Of a stretch of DNA of 64,000 nt, positions 44,236 through 55,239 are shown one piece after another. Origin of the DNA: Diphasiastrum complanatum (Eukaryota > Streptophyta > Lycopodiopsida > Lycopodiales > Lycopodiaceae); assembly GCA_029204225.1 (NCBI GenBank), contig CM055111.1, positions 45,517,255 to 45,581,254 on the forward strand, read 5' to 3'. Position 1 is the stretch's first letter. Every line of letters starts with the position of its first letter. A program made the position numbers and the translations under genes. The notes under the pieces were generated by a model. It ran no database searches. It had not been told where the DNA came from and saw only the letters and a program-made list of their open reading frames with translations.

Positions 44236-47229
44236 ATTTAGATTGCAAGAAAGAGATATCCATTGAAGTTTGAAGGGTAAAAGTACCATTTTTGCAGCCA
44301 ATAAAGTTAAATTAAAGGAAGAAAGCAACCTTGAGTTGAACTTTCCATACAATATCGACCAAAGAGAGAAATTATCTAATATCAAAAGATCTTTGATATA
44401 TCTGTCTGCCGCAATGAGAAATCTTAAAAGTATTTTCACATGAATAAAATTCCATCATCAACCCCACAAAGTTGACATACACCTCAAAGTATACTATGTG
44501 AGAGCTTTGGCAGAGAAAAACATATGCAAATCAGTTTGTTACCATTGATATATGCCAATTGAGGTATAATATGATAAGCAAATCCCAAACTTTTTAGAAC
44601 AGGCGAGATTCCATAGATAATGAGTTTTAGCTATGAGGCACACTCGTCTCTGGATAAACTCCCTTTTCAAAGACAAAACTATTGACGACTTTTTTAGATC
44701 CTTTCCTTCCCACTCCATGCAATCTTATCATTTGTGTCATTTGTGTCTTAGACTATCATGAAGAAGATTATTTGAGACTTTATGATAACATTCCTGATAG
44801 ATACTTGGTGAATTTCACCTAACAGTTAACAAGAACAAGAAGCTCACTTTTATATTTTCAATGGTAATCCATGAGATTTTCTTTCTATATATGCCTTGGC
44901 CACAAATGTTTAGCCTGAATCTGCTCTCACAACCAATAGATGATGCATGCAATGAAAAATAAATGTTATAGCTCATAGGCCTCATGTCAGTGAGCCAAAT
45001 TTCACTTCCAAGTTCACAATCAAGAAGCTGCATGAAGGTTTTCAAGTGCCACCCTTTGAGTCTATGAAGGTTTGATGATCAATGGACTCACAAGGGCCTA
45101 CAATACAACTCTTCCTAACCAAGTCACTGGAAATGTTTAAACCAAGATTTGATCATGGGATAGGATTTCAAGTTTGTAGGGATAGTTGGCTCAATAATCA
45201 GTTCTATACTTCTAAGACCAATAGCAATGAATCATTGTGAGCTTCTATCATCTTATCTTCACATGGGTGAAGAGCCGTTTTTCCCTAAATATTTGCATAT
45301 TCGCAACGTAGAGAAGCAAAAAGTCATTGGTTTTTAAAGCCTTTATGATGGCTATGTGGATCATGTGATGGAGATAATCCTGTTATACATGCTTATTCAC
45401 GATCTTGAAATGTGAATGTCTAAGGATTTGCCACCTATTTGCACAGAATATAGGATCTAGAGAAGTTTACAAGAACAATGTCAAAATTTGTTGTACTTAT
45501 TTGTTTATAAGGACAATGTCCCAAATGGACCTGCAACTGATTACAATCTGATTAACTATACTGACCTTCGTTATGCAACGTACGTAGTATTGTCTACATT
45601 GCAGATGTTAACCTATCCTAGGGATCTTCATAACATGAGAGTTGCACTTCAACTTTCTTTCTTTCCAAAATCTGCCCAGTGGCATTCAGATCTATAATGT
45701 CAATCCCATATAGCTTCAGATATCATGATACCAGATGTGCATTTTAAAGCTAAAAGCATTTTGTGTATTTGATGTATAAGCAACAACACACTATATGAGG
45801 TTGCAACGATCAAAAATTAAAGGCCCGATAGCAAAATACATAACAAAATCTGTGATTGAAGTAATCCATACCAGATCTTGAAGGCCCTACAGGAGCTAGA
45901 GATGAAGACCATAGCTTAAAACAAACATTCCAAAAAGCTGAAACACTATATTCACAAAGAGAGGTTCTTAAAATCCCCCAAATTAGACTAAATTAGATGA
46001 TAATTTGTGGCCATTATTGATAATTTGTGGGAATTAAAGGTTAGTGTTGAAGAGATCGACGTCAGAAACCTGAATTTTGTAGACATAGCATTTCATTGAT
46101 AAGGTTCTCCTTGTAACTGAGGAGCGCAATGAGAGCTTCTTGTTGAAGCTTCGTGATCGGATACATAAGTATGTCTCTCTACCACTTCCTACCTTCCTCC
46201 ATACCTCTCCGGTAGGAACCTATGAATCGATCAATGTTGTTTTGGGAAGAGAGAGAGCGTGTCATCACACCGCAAGTCCATGCAAGGATGTGAATGCATG
46301 CAAGAAGGCACGAGAGCATCCACCTGGTTAGCACATGGACAGAGACAGAGACAACGCATAAACATTTATCCTAGAAACAAATTTACCCTATTAATTTAGT
46401 AAAACTACGTTAGCTATTATTTAAATACGTGGCAACTTTACAAATAAGTATAGATATGAAAAAAAGTAAAAAATTAAAAATTTTATAAATTAATTAAAAC
46501 ACAAGCACCTCAAATTTTTGTTGTGTTTACTATGTGCCCCCCCTGCCTTACAGCAGGGCCAACTAGCAAACTCTAAAAAATATAGGATATTGCAGGGAAA
46601 CCTCAAAGGAAGTTACCTGGACATTGGATGCCCCAACATCACTGTTGACATGCATGCTCAGAAATTAAAATAGCAATAAAATGCAGGTGGATGATGCTGC
46701 AGCACGTGACGCAATCATGTTGCGAATCAGGCCACTCAAGCCAATGATATTGTTGACGCCATCTTATCTGTATCCACAACATCCTTCGAAGTTTCAAGCT
46801 GCCTCGATTCTGCATCATTCCTGACTGATTCCAACCTGGTGTTACCTGGTCATATATAAGCTCCACACTGCACTGCCTACAGGTTGTTACATTTTGTTTT
46901 ACAAGTTGTTCAAATGCTACAGATCAGAAACTGATTCATTCTGTCCATTAAGCTACTCTTCGTATTTCATGCAGATAATCTTTGGACATCTGTTCGTTGT
47001 GTTCTTGGACGGATAACATTTCACCTTTTGATTCACAGTCCAACTAGCAGCAGCATTTCTTTTTGCTAAAAGCAATGAGAGAAAACAGCTCTTGAAGTTG
47101 TCTTTCTGAACGTTTTATTTTCTTCCATCTCTTTTGTGACTAAGTAGCGAAAGGACTATTAGGTGCAATGTGGGTTAAATGCATGAGGGGATTCAGTTTT
47201 CTGATTTCCGTTTCCTTATTTAATGAAGA
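44236..47229. other. Upstream region of the zinc-finger gene, no firm feature
   Basis: No supported gene. A 76-residue minus-strand ORF (44,815-45,045; GSEIWLTDMRPMSYNIYFSL) could be an outlying part of the endonuclease fragment but has no diagnostic residue. The last 700 bp before 47,230 presumably hold the promoter and 5' UTR of the zinc-finger gene; a TATTTAATG stretch lies just before the start codon. No clear TATA box at the usual distance was recognised. Confidence 0.4.
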
Positions 47230-47994
47230 ATGACGTCAGTAGTTAAAGGCAAAGCGTCTGGAGATAGTGCAAGCCTAGAGACTACCCGAGCGCGGCACAA
47301 GAATGTGATGGAAGATCATATCGAAGTCAACATGCCAGAACCACCGTCTGAAAGCTGCTGGGACGATAAGCAATGCAGTATGTGTGGAGATGTAGGCTTC
47401 TATGGAGAGCTCTTCAAGTGCACGAGATGTCTGTATAGGTTTCAACATACGTGAGTCATTCTATTTGTAACTTTGTGCTTTCAAGGACTGGATATCTTCT
47501 ACCCTATTCAATTGTAGAATCAGAAACGCCTTAGCTTTTCTGGAGCTGTTGCTTATATACGTACTTGCAGGTATTGTAGTTGTGCATATCCAAATATGGA
47601 TCTAGATGAAGCAATTTGTGACTGGTGCTCGAAGTCCGACAGGGATTCTGGGATGAAGCAAGCAGACATAAATACAAAGAGAAAGCCCAGGTCATTCAAG
47701 GCACAACTTGGCAGAGATGCACTAGCGCTTCTGCTAGAAGTGGCACATGTACAATCTGCTGTAACTGAAAACGTTTCAGAAGCTGGTGAAGTTGATCAAC
47801 AGGCATTCTTCAAGAAAGATTCTCTCGCCACTCATGGGAAACCAGTGCCTAAAAGACAGCGAAATGGACACAACGAGAAAAAAAAGCCAGGTCCAGGCAG
47901 CTGGAGACAAATGAACAAAAGCAAGCTTCCATTGGGGTTACCATCAAAAGGAGTAGGGCGCCGTTATAAACTTCTAGCTGATGTATTATTGTGA
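47230..47994 (+). CDS. Plant PHD-type zinc-finger protein, two exons, 214 aa
   Basis: Exon 1 is 47,230-47,450 and exon 2 is 47,571-47,994, with a 120-bp GT-AG intron (CATAC/GTGAGT ... TTGCAG/GTATTG) that splits Thr74. The joined protein has a Cys/His zinc-binding domain: C49-X2-C52, C64-X2-C67, H73, C76 and C78, C90-X2-C93 (CSMCGDVGFYGELFKCTRC, FQH, CDWC). This pattern, with the C-terminal RRYKLLADVLL, is typical of the plant-specific 'PHD-type zinc finger, plants' family. A basic, possibly nuclear-localising stretch (PVPKRQRN...EKKKPGPG) precedes the C-terminus. Family members have no well-defined biochemical role; nuclear chromatin-related binding is inferred from the PHD-like fold. The frame is intact, making this the best candidate for a working host gene. 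Confidence 0.85.
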
Positions 47995-48923
47995 CAATTG
48001 TGGGCTTTTCGGAGAGGATTGGCCAGCCGCTTAACCTTCTATTCTATGTTTGATGCTGAAATTATAAGTCCTGGGCAACTCTTGATTCGGATGCTTCTGT
48101 GCTTATTGTAGACATTTGATTCAATTCATCGGGCTTCCGTTTTAAGCTTTTTGTAAGATCCATGGAACAGGTGTTACATTTGCTGAAAAATGTCAGTAGT
48201 TTCTAAATTAAAGGATTTATGAAATCCTCAACTTCTCCCTGAACTACAATTACTGATAGAAAAAGATATCCACCAGTAGGATCATTGCTCCTGTAAACTT
48301 CTGTGTTTGTTCAGGCGAAATAACGTCCTATGTTTCAATCCTCGCAAGCTGGCTGCAGTTAATTGGAAGTGGTAACAAAACTAGCTGAATGAGACACCAT
48401 CCTGCTGGTAGATCGCATGCTGAAAAAATTTCAATAGCTGTTCCTATGACATCCTTTTGGGATACTACAAGGCTAACTAGGACAAAGAATATTAGGTAGA
48501 TGTACCTCACACTTGGACAGTATAAATCAATGAAATCCTCCCAAGTCTGTTATTGAACAAAATTACAACTCTTTTGTTGATCTATCTGGCAACCTGTAGA
48601 GATTCAAGACAACAATCTGTTGCTTCAACCTTTTCTATACCGCATTCTCAATATGGTTTGAGTATCTTCAGAGTTTACCGCTCAGATATTGGATCATACA
48701 GTTATGATTTATCAGTTCAAACTGGGTCAGGATTTTTCGGTGTAGTCATTTACTTGTCACCCTCCATAATATTCCTGCTTGAGATGTGTCAAAAAAATCA
48801 TAGTGCTGAAGTTTTAAAGAGAGTGTGTGTTTATATGGGATGTACACAATATTGGGAAGTGGTCTTTCTTAAGTGCCTTTGCACCCATTAAAATAACCTC
48901 CCAAAATAATGATGGCGAGGTCC
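47995..48923. other. 3' region of the zinc-finger gene and spacer
   Basis: The 3' UTR probably lies in the first 250 bp (an ATTAAAGG word at about 48,208 is a possible polyadenylation signal). A 112-residue plus-strand ORF at 48,553-48,891 has no recognised domain and is not supported as a gene. Confidence 0.4.
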
Positions 48924-49392
48924 TTAGATCGAGCCATAATCAAATACCAGGTACTTAGGTCGAGCCATAATCAAAGAGCAAGGGTGTACATGTCAAGTAA
49001 AAGAGCTTTCCCAAGCACAAAGAATGGCAATGAAGACACCTTATGGTTGAAGTATGTTTTATGAATCTCACTTATGCATTTTTGTGGGCCCTTGCCCGAG
49101 GCCGGAATATGTCAAGTAAAAGAGCTTTCCCAAGCACAAAGAATGGCAATGAAGACACCTTATGGTTGAAGTATGTTTTATGAATCTCGCTTATGCATTT
49201 TTGTGGGCCCTTGCCCGAGGGCGGAAGCCCAAGGGCAGGGCCTGAGTTGCAAGGAAGGCCCAAGGGCCCGGGCCTTCCCCTGCGTAATGCTCATTGACAA
49301 GGTCCCGCCCTCGGGCAGGGCCTAAGCTGCAAGGTAGGCCCGAGGGCTCGGGCCTTCCCCTGCATAATGCTCATTGAGAAGGTTGCATGAGA
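48924..49392. repeat. Stacked tandem duplications (about 31, 119 and 80 bp)
   Basis: Three duplications lie in series: a short one around TCGAGCCATAATCAAA (48,935-48,985); a 119-bp unit repeated at 48,991-49,109 and 49,110-49,228 with very few changes; and an 80-bp GC-rich unit at 49,233-49,312 and 49,313-49,392 (GGGCAGGGCCT...GGGCCTTCCCCTGC). The last is full of GGGCC/GGCCC palindromes such as AAGGCCCAAGGGCCCGGGCC. Confidence 0.85.
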
Positions 49393-50992
49393 AGGATGAA
49401 ATTCCTGCAGAATGCACTACTAAGCCAGTTGTCAGATCCATTTCGGCAGAACAGCCTTGTAATCTAGCGGTCACAGCAGGCATTCTGCAGATTGTGTCAT
49501 TTGGAACTCTGTGCTTGAAAATTCTGTGGGAGGAGGTGCCTCCAGAATACACATGAACTTTGAGCATTGAGCATTACGTGAGTCATAATTTTATAATTTC
49601 TCAAATTAAGATCCTTTAATGAGCACAATGTTAAAATGAATTTTTTTCATGGAGTTTAGATTTTATAATATGCCAAAAGCGTAGTTGAAGTCATTACCAA
49701 ATATCATAATATGCAAAAAAATAAGGTGAAGTCACTTTCAAGTTTGATAATGTGACATTCTTTCATAATTGTGAGTTATTGAAATTCTTGTGAATGTACT
49801 TTTGCATTGCTAGATTGATAATGTAGTATGCACTACAAAAGAATTTCATCTAAAATATGATTTGCAATTCTTTTGAATTAAAAATGTAAAAATTCATCAC
49901 ATAAAATAAAAGGCAATGGATAGCAATTTCCAGCCTGGAGTGTCTAAGCGATGGATTTGGCTTCACAACTCATTATAGCCACAAGCACCATGGAGATTGT
50001 GCCACAATGTAGTGTGAAGCTTTTGATGCAACAACTTGGTTGCAAATGTGAAACATAGGCAAAATCTAGCTTGATCTTTCGCAAAATCATGTACATAGTG
50101 AAATCTCACATGTGTGGAGCATGTTCCCACATGTGGAGGGTAGCCATAATCTTTTTAGTTCATTTATGAAGAGTTTGAATAGTCAATAGGCCTTAATCTT
50201 GAGTTTGGGGGTACTTTGACTTTTCTACCACCACATGCACACATGCACATATGTTAGTAGGTGATTAGGCCAAATTTGGTGTGTGATGTAGGTAGGTTAG
50301 GCGTCTTACACATGGCATGATAGTAGAGGGCTAGTGACACTTTCCTATGTGTTGTCATGAAGTCATGTGACCAATCAAAAGTGAAACATCCATGAAATTG
50401 GTCCAATCATTATCAAGGGTCCTTATGTCACTAAACCAATCAAATTAGGAGGAGATATGCAAGGGGTCCAATCAAAATGATGTTGCTACACCTCTTTGAC
50501 CTTGGATTTCTACTTGAGAGAGGGAGAGAGTGATTCTACAATTAGTCTTTTGGAGATTTTGTTAGATTCTACACATACACTTTTAGTTGCTTTCTCTCTC
50601 TACCCGAGAGCTATTGACCTCTAATAGAGCCTAACACTCATGTGTTAGATGCAAGTCGTCGATTTTTATTCATTCCATTCAAAATAATCCTTGATGTGGC
50701 TATTCATCAATTTAATGGATTAGATTTTTAGTTATGTCTTGTCATTCCAAACTAGGCCAAAGATCTAATTAACAGCCTAGTGAGGGTCCAGGCACACCAA
50801 TTAGGACATGTGGAGCAATGCATGGTGATTGACAAGTTTACGCATGCAGAGGATTATAAAAAACAATTGAATATGAGTCTAGTAAAGGATTTGTGCTTTT
50901 GTTCAGTTTTTATAGCTTTTTTATTTTCTAGTGGTGAAATTGACCTCCAAGTAACTGGTTTACTAGGATCTTGATCATTCTTAGCTTAAAGA
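49393..50992. other. Spacer, possibly containing an old LTR
   Basis: No gene supported. Around 50,440-50,640 the plus strand shares words with the LTRs of element C (TCCAATCA, CTCTCTCTACCCGAGAGCT), so an old related LTR may be present, but I could not fix its edges. Confidence 0.35.
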
Positions 50993-51687
50993 TGTGAAAG
51001 TACTGTACTTTAGGACCATAAATGGATCTACAAAAGATCCAGAAGAGTGATTGGATGCTTGCTTAACAATCTATCAAAAAACTAGACACAAAAAGGTTGA
51101 TTGGCAATTTGACAAACAACAAGCATTAACAATCAAAACCATTGATGAACATTGAAATACGAGCCCTCACGTGCAAGCCACAGCCTACTGTACGGCCTGT
51201 AGATTGAGAATGAAGTAGAAATCAATTTGGTTTCATTTAAATCACAAAAACTCAATGTACATAGTGAACTAGCTTGAGATTGCAATGAGCTCAAAAAATA
51301 TTCTATCTTCTCACTATGGGAGCTTGGAATGCATAGCAAATTCGACTTCCTTTGTGAAGTTAGGTGGATTTATAGCATGTAAGAAGGAAGTTAACTCAGC
51401 ATTTTTGCCCTAAAATGAAACCCTAGTCTATTTCCTAGAGTCATGCTTGGTAGATAGCTAGTTGGTCATTTTTTCACCTTAAATCTAGGATTTAGATCCT
51501 ATAAACTAGGAATCACTATCAAAATGACATGAACAACCCTATCGACTTGACCTAACCTACATTAGGAGTGGATTGCCACATGGCATCTTGGCCTCACATG
51601 TGTGGAATCCACTTATGTACAAAATTTACATTATACTACATGGTTTTTGATCAAGCGAGATTTGCCAATTTTTGGCAATTTTTCACA
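50993..51687 (-). repeat. 3' LTR of copia element F, 695 bp
   Basis: The plus strand begins TGTGAAAGTACTG and ends ATTTTTCACA, giving perfect 7-bp inverted termini TGTGAAA/TTTCACA. On the minus strand the LTR is preceded by the purine-rich tract AAATTTGAGGAG, a polypurine tract. A TATA-like GCTATAAATCC lies at about 51,365-51,375 on the minus strand. Its start resembles that of element C's LTR (TGTGAAGAATTG). Confidence 0.8.
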
Positions 51688-52660
51688 CTCCTCAAATTTA
51701 GCTTGATCAATCTACAACTCTGTTGCTAGATGAATGAATTCTTTTAGAAGTGTCTAAAAAATCCAGCTACAAACAAGGAACTTTTGAGACTCCAATAGTG
51801 AATGATGTCCATGAAGGATTTTCACCACCTCTTAAAGGATCCCTTACAAGATGTTCCATAAATGTGTCTATTTACGTGTAGCACACTTCAACAACTATAC
51901 ATCATTCCAAGCCATGGATTCCAAGGCATTTTGTGCACTTGAAGATACATCAATAAAACTATTAAGTGCATGCATAATGTTGCCAAAGACGACTTGCCTT
52001 GCTTGATCCATATGATTGAGCCTTGATGGCTCCATCTTGATACTCAAGGTTCTTCTTGGAGTCCTCAAGTCTTGAGCTTGCTCCTCCACTTGACTTGACT
52101 CCAAACCATCAATGAATTGAATAAGGTGTTGATCCAAGGGTGTTTTTTCAAGTTTACAAATCTTTCACTCTTGAAAGATCACATTTCCACCATTGACAAA
52201 TTCTTTGGTGGAAACAAGTAGATTCTACAATATCTACTTGAAGAGCAAAACACTAACAATATTCCTATCATTGAAATAGGATAATCTTTGGTGCTTACAT
52301 TGGAATGGTCATGCTCAAAGCATGTGGACCCAAAGATTTCCAATTCAAATGATGTTTCATCTTTTATGACACTATTCAAACTATTACAAAAATAGTTATC
52401 CAATGAAATTGCTTTATCAACAACAAACGAAGATTTGAAAGAATCTAATTTCATTGTCTTGTCATAAAGAGTTCTAAACACCATAGATCTTAAAGATAAG
52501 CAACAAGTCACTCCATGTCTACTAATACTATCCAACAAGTACTCAAAGATAGTAGACTCTCCAATGCTCACCATCCTTGCAAGATGAACACTTGGAAAAT
52601 TTGCATGCAATTTGATGACTCGACCATTGTCATTGAGGACTCCCTCAGAACTCTCATGCT
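51688..52660 (-). other. Non-pol internal region of element F
   Basis: Between the polypurine tract and the protease, where integrase, RT and RNase H should be, are only two short minus-strand frames: 51,895-52,137 (MDQHLIQFIDGLESSQVEEQ) and 52,179-52,610 (MVSIGESTIFEYLLDSISRH, SLNSVIKDETSFELEIFG). Neither resembles pol. Part of the second has an integrase-region flavour, but no catalytic motif is present. The element is therefore non-autonomous. Confidence 0.45.
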
Positions 52661-52666
52661 TTGAGG

Positions 52667-53891
52667 CTAATCCTCAAGATCTTCCTCCTTTTGATGCTCC
52701 TCCTCAATGCAAGCAAGATCACACTTTGCCAAGATCTCCTCTTGAGGGATCTCCTCCTTTGCCAAGCTCATTCTTTCAAAAGCAACACTAGCTTCCAACT
52801 TAAACAATCTTCCATGTTTAAATCTCTTTGCAATGCAAACATCATTCTTCAAGATGAAATAGACATCATGCTTAAAGTGGACATCCAAACCACTTTCTAA
52901 GAGTAGACCAACACTAAGCATATTATTGGTGATTGATGGTACATAAAGGACATTTTCTAGATCCATGCATTTTGAGGATTCGAGACACAAAAGAGATGGT
53001 GCCAACACCATCTACCCTGCACTCTTCATCATTTTCAATAAAGACAAACTTTTTAGCATCATTGAAAGAGTGTAAGGATGAAAAAAAGTTCTTTTCACAA
53101 GACATGTGGGAGGTAGCCCCACTGTCGATCCACCGATTGTCTCTTGAATTGCTACTGCTTGTTGGTGAGGATGTAGATGCCATAAAAAATACATCTACTT
53201 CATCCTCCTCCTCCTCCTTTGCAAAGTTTCCTTGTTTGTCCTCCTCCACTTGTGCTCTTAGCCTCTTGTAGTATTTAGATGCATAATGCCCCTTCTTTCC
53301 ACAAAAGAAGCATTTCTGCTTTGACTTGTCCTTTTTTGAACTTGATGCATCATCATCTTCTTTGGCCTCCTTTGGATGCTTCTTCTTTCCATTGGTCTTC
53401 TTTTTGCCCTTGAATGAAAAATTGGCTTTCTCATCACCATCGCGCAAAGACAAGGAACTCATCCTAGATTTTGCATGGAGCATCCTACACTCTTCATCCA
53501 CTAATACACTGTAAAGTTTTTCTATAGCTGGCAAAGTGTCTTGGATGGCAAAACTTTGGACCAAATTTGCAAAGTCATCTCCTAGACCATTAAGAACAAT
53601 TTTTACAAGCTCTCCATCATGAATCTTCTCTCCAATGGAAGCCAACTCCCTATTTAGAGACTTGATTCTGAGTACATAATCTCATGCACTCTCCTCACTT
53701 ATTTTCATGCTTTGCAAAATCTGATTTCTAAGCATGAGAACCCTCGAAGTGTTATTAGATTCATAGATTGATTTTAAAGACTCCCAAGCCTCTTCAGCAT
53801 GTTTACATGATGATACTTCCCTCAAAAGATCATTGCTCACATTCATTTTCACACAATGAAGTGCTAGCCTAGATCTCTTTTTGTATCTCAC
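52667..53891 (-). pseudogene. Gag and protease of copia element F
   Basis: Three minus-strand frames. 53,682-53,891 is the Gag middle (ALHCVKMNVSNDLLREVSSC, VLMLRNQILQSMKISEESA). 52,923-53,645 continues (VKIVLNGLGDDFANLVQSFA), a Lys-rich linker, the knuckle CFFCGKKGHYASKYYKR, and the protease site DNRWIDSGATSHMS. 52,667-53,011 is the protease end (MDLENVLYVPSITNNMLSVG). The knuckle's last Cys is a Tyr (family: CFFCGKKGHYASKC). The catalytic DSG is intact. A TGA at about 53,682 and a frame change near 52,930-53,010 break the protein. The Gag N-terminus is missing beyond 53,891. Confidence 0.88.
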
Positions 53892-53924
53892 TAATTCCTA
53901 TACACCTAGAGGTTCATTCTTGGC

Positions 53925-54600
53925 TGATTCTGATGAATCCCCAAGATACTCGGATAGAGCAACTCAAGAGCACCTCTCACCTTAGACCAAGGAGGTCTCT
54001 GTGAAGATGAGACTAACGAAGACTGAGAGCCGAGTATGAGAGCCAAGGAATACTAGTTAATACTGTCAAGTAGGAACTTTGTAAGCCTCATGGTGAATCC
54101 CGGAAGATGGAATGACCATGTAGGAACTAGTATTTCTAGGCTAATGTAATAAATGCAAGTAGACCCCTCTTAAAGAAAGTAGAGTGAGCCACCTTTTGAT
54201 GGTGACCTCTAGTGGAGAGCATTATTCCACTTGTAATTTGTGAAATGTGGAAATTCCACTAGGATGCCACCTAAGGAGCTCTCTTGCTTATTTAAGAGAC
54301 TCCCTCTTTGTGAAGAGGAGATTTTTCCATTGTATCTACTCCATGCTTAATAAGAAGATTTTCCATGAGTTTGATGCTACACTAAGCTCCTTGATCATGA
54401 TGGTTTTCTTGAGTGATGCCCCTATGATCATGCCCTTCCATTCATATTGTGTGTGGTTGTGGACTTTAGAGTGGATTAGTTTTCTTGATTCCTAGTTGTG
54501 GATTAGTTTTCATTTCTTGTTTGTGGATTAATGTAGGAATCAGCATTCAAGTAAACTAAATAGGCTAGAAATGTGGTATAAATCTTGCATATTCTCTAAC
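53925..54600 (+). repeat. Candidate solo LTR, plus strand
   Basis: The sequence has an LTR-like layout: a TGATGAATCCCCAAG-type start near 53,930, a TATA-like GCTTATTTAAGAGACTCCC at about 54,287, an AATAAGAAG polyadenylation-like word about 60 bp later, and a possible end CTCTAACA at about 54,600. No primer site or purine tract flanks it and no partner copy is in the window. Confidence 0.35.
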
Positions 54601-55239
54601 ATTCTAGTTCTTGATGGTCTTGGGATTGTCCAAGAATCAAAGGACTGGTTGGTTTCTTGATTCTTGGACTTCTACAATGCTGTAGATTAGTTCTTGTTTC
54701 TTGTTTTGTCAGTTTATGCAAGTATAGTAGTGCTTAAGCTCTAATTTCAATCATTTTGCAGCCAAGTAGAAGTAGATTTCATGATTGTTCACCTGGACTA
54801 CATGTTGATCATTTGGTTGAACGTTTTGGTTACATGATGGATTGATTGCATGTGACACGGTTCAAGAGAGACAAATCTAAGTTGTCCTCTGACAGGCATG
54901 ACGTTAATACTACATTGATGCCAGTCTCTTTCTGCCTGATTTGGGCCTTGACTAAGAAGCTAACATTCAAGAAAATGCCTAAATGTGCTTGGTGATAGGC
55001 AGAAACAGTTCTATACGCAAGAAGTAAGAAACAGAACAGTAAACAGATTCTAAAAGTGTGGAATCTGTCAACATTCATCTTCATCCTCAATCAGAAACTC
55101 ATAAAGGTCTTGGAGCACCAATATCAAAGGGAGTAAAAAAATACTAGCAAAATACTCTAATTTCTCAGATGGAATGTCACTGGCATTAAAAAAAATCAAG
55201 AAGTTTGTTATCTGAGGACATGGAGGAACTAGCCATAAT
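54601..55239. other. Spacer, nothing supported
   Basis: No recognised protein or structural feature. The ORFs here lack motifs. The motif array begins at about 55,245. Confidence 0.45.

Noticed and set aside
44815-45045. Possible N-terminal part of the EEP endonuclease
   Set aside because: Only a weak EIWLT...YNIY resemblance; the catalytic residues expected there cannot be placed.
48553-48891. 112-residue plus-strand ORF near the zinc-finger gene
   Set aside because: No domain, no splice context, composition like non-coding sequence.
48924-49392. CRISPR-like array
   Set aside because: Units are directly adjacent without spacers, and the sequence is plant nuclear DNA.
49900-50990. A complete solo LTR related to element C
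   Set aside because: Shared words exist, but no consistent TG/CA edges or target duplication could be found.
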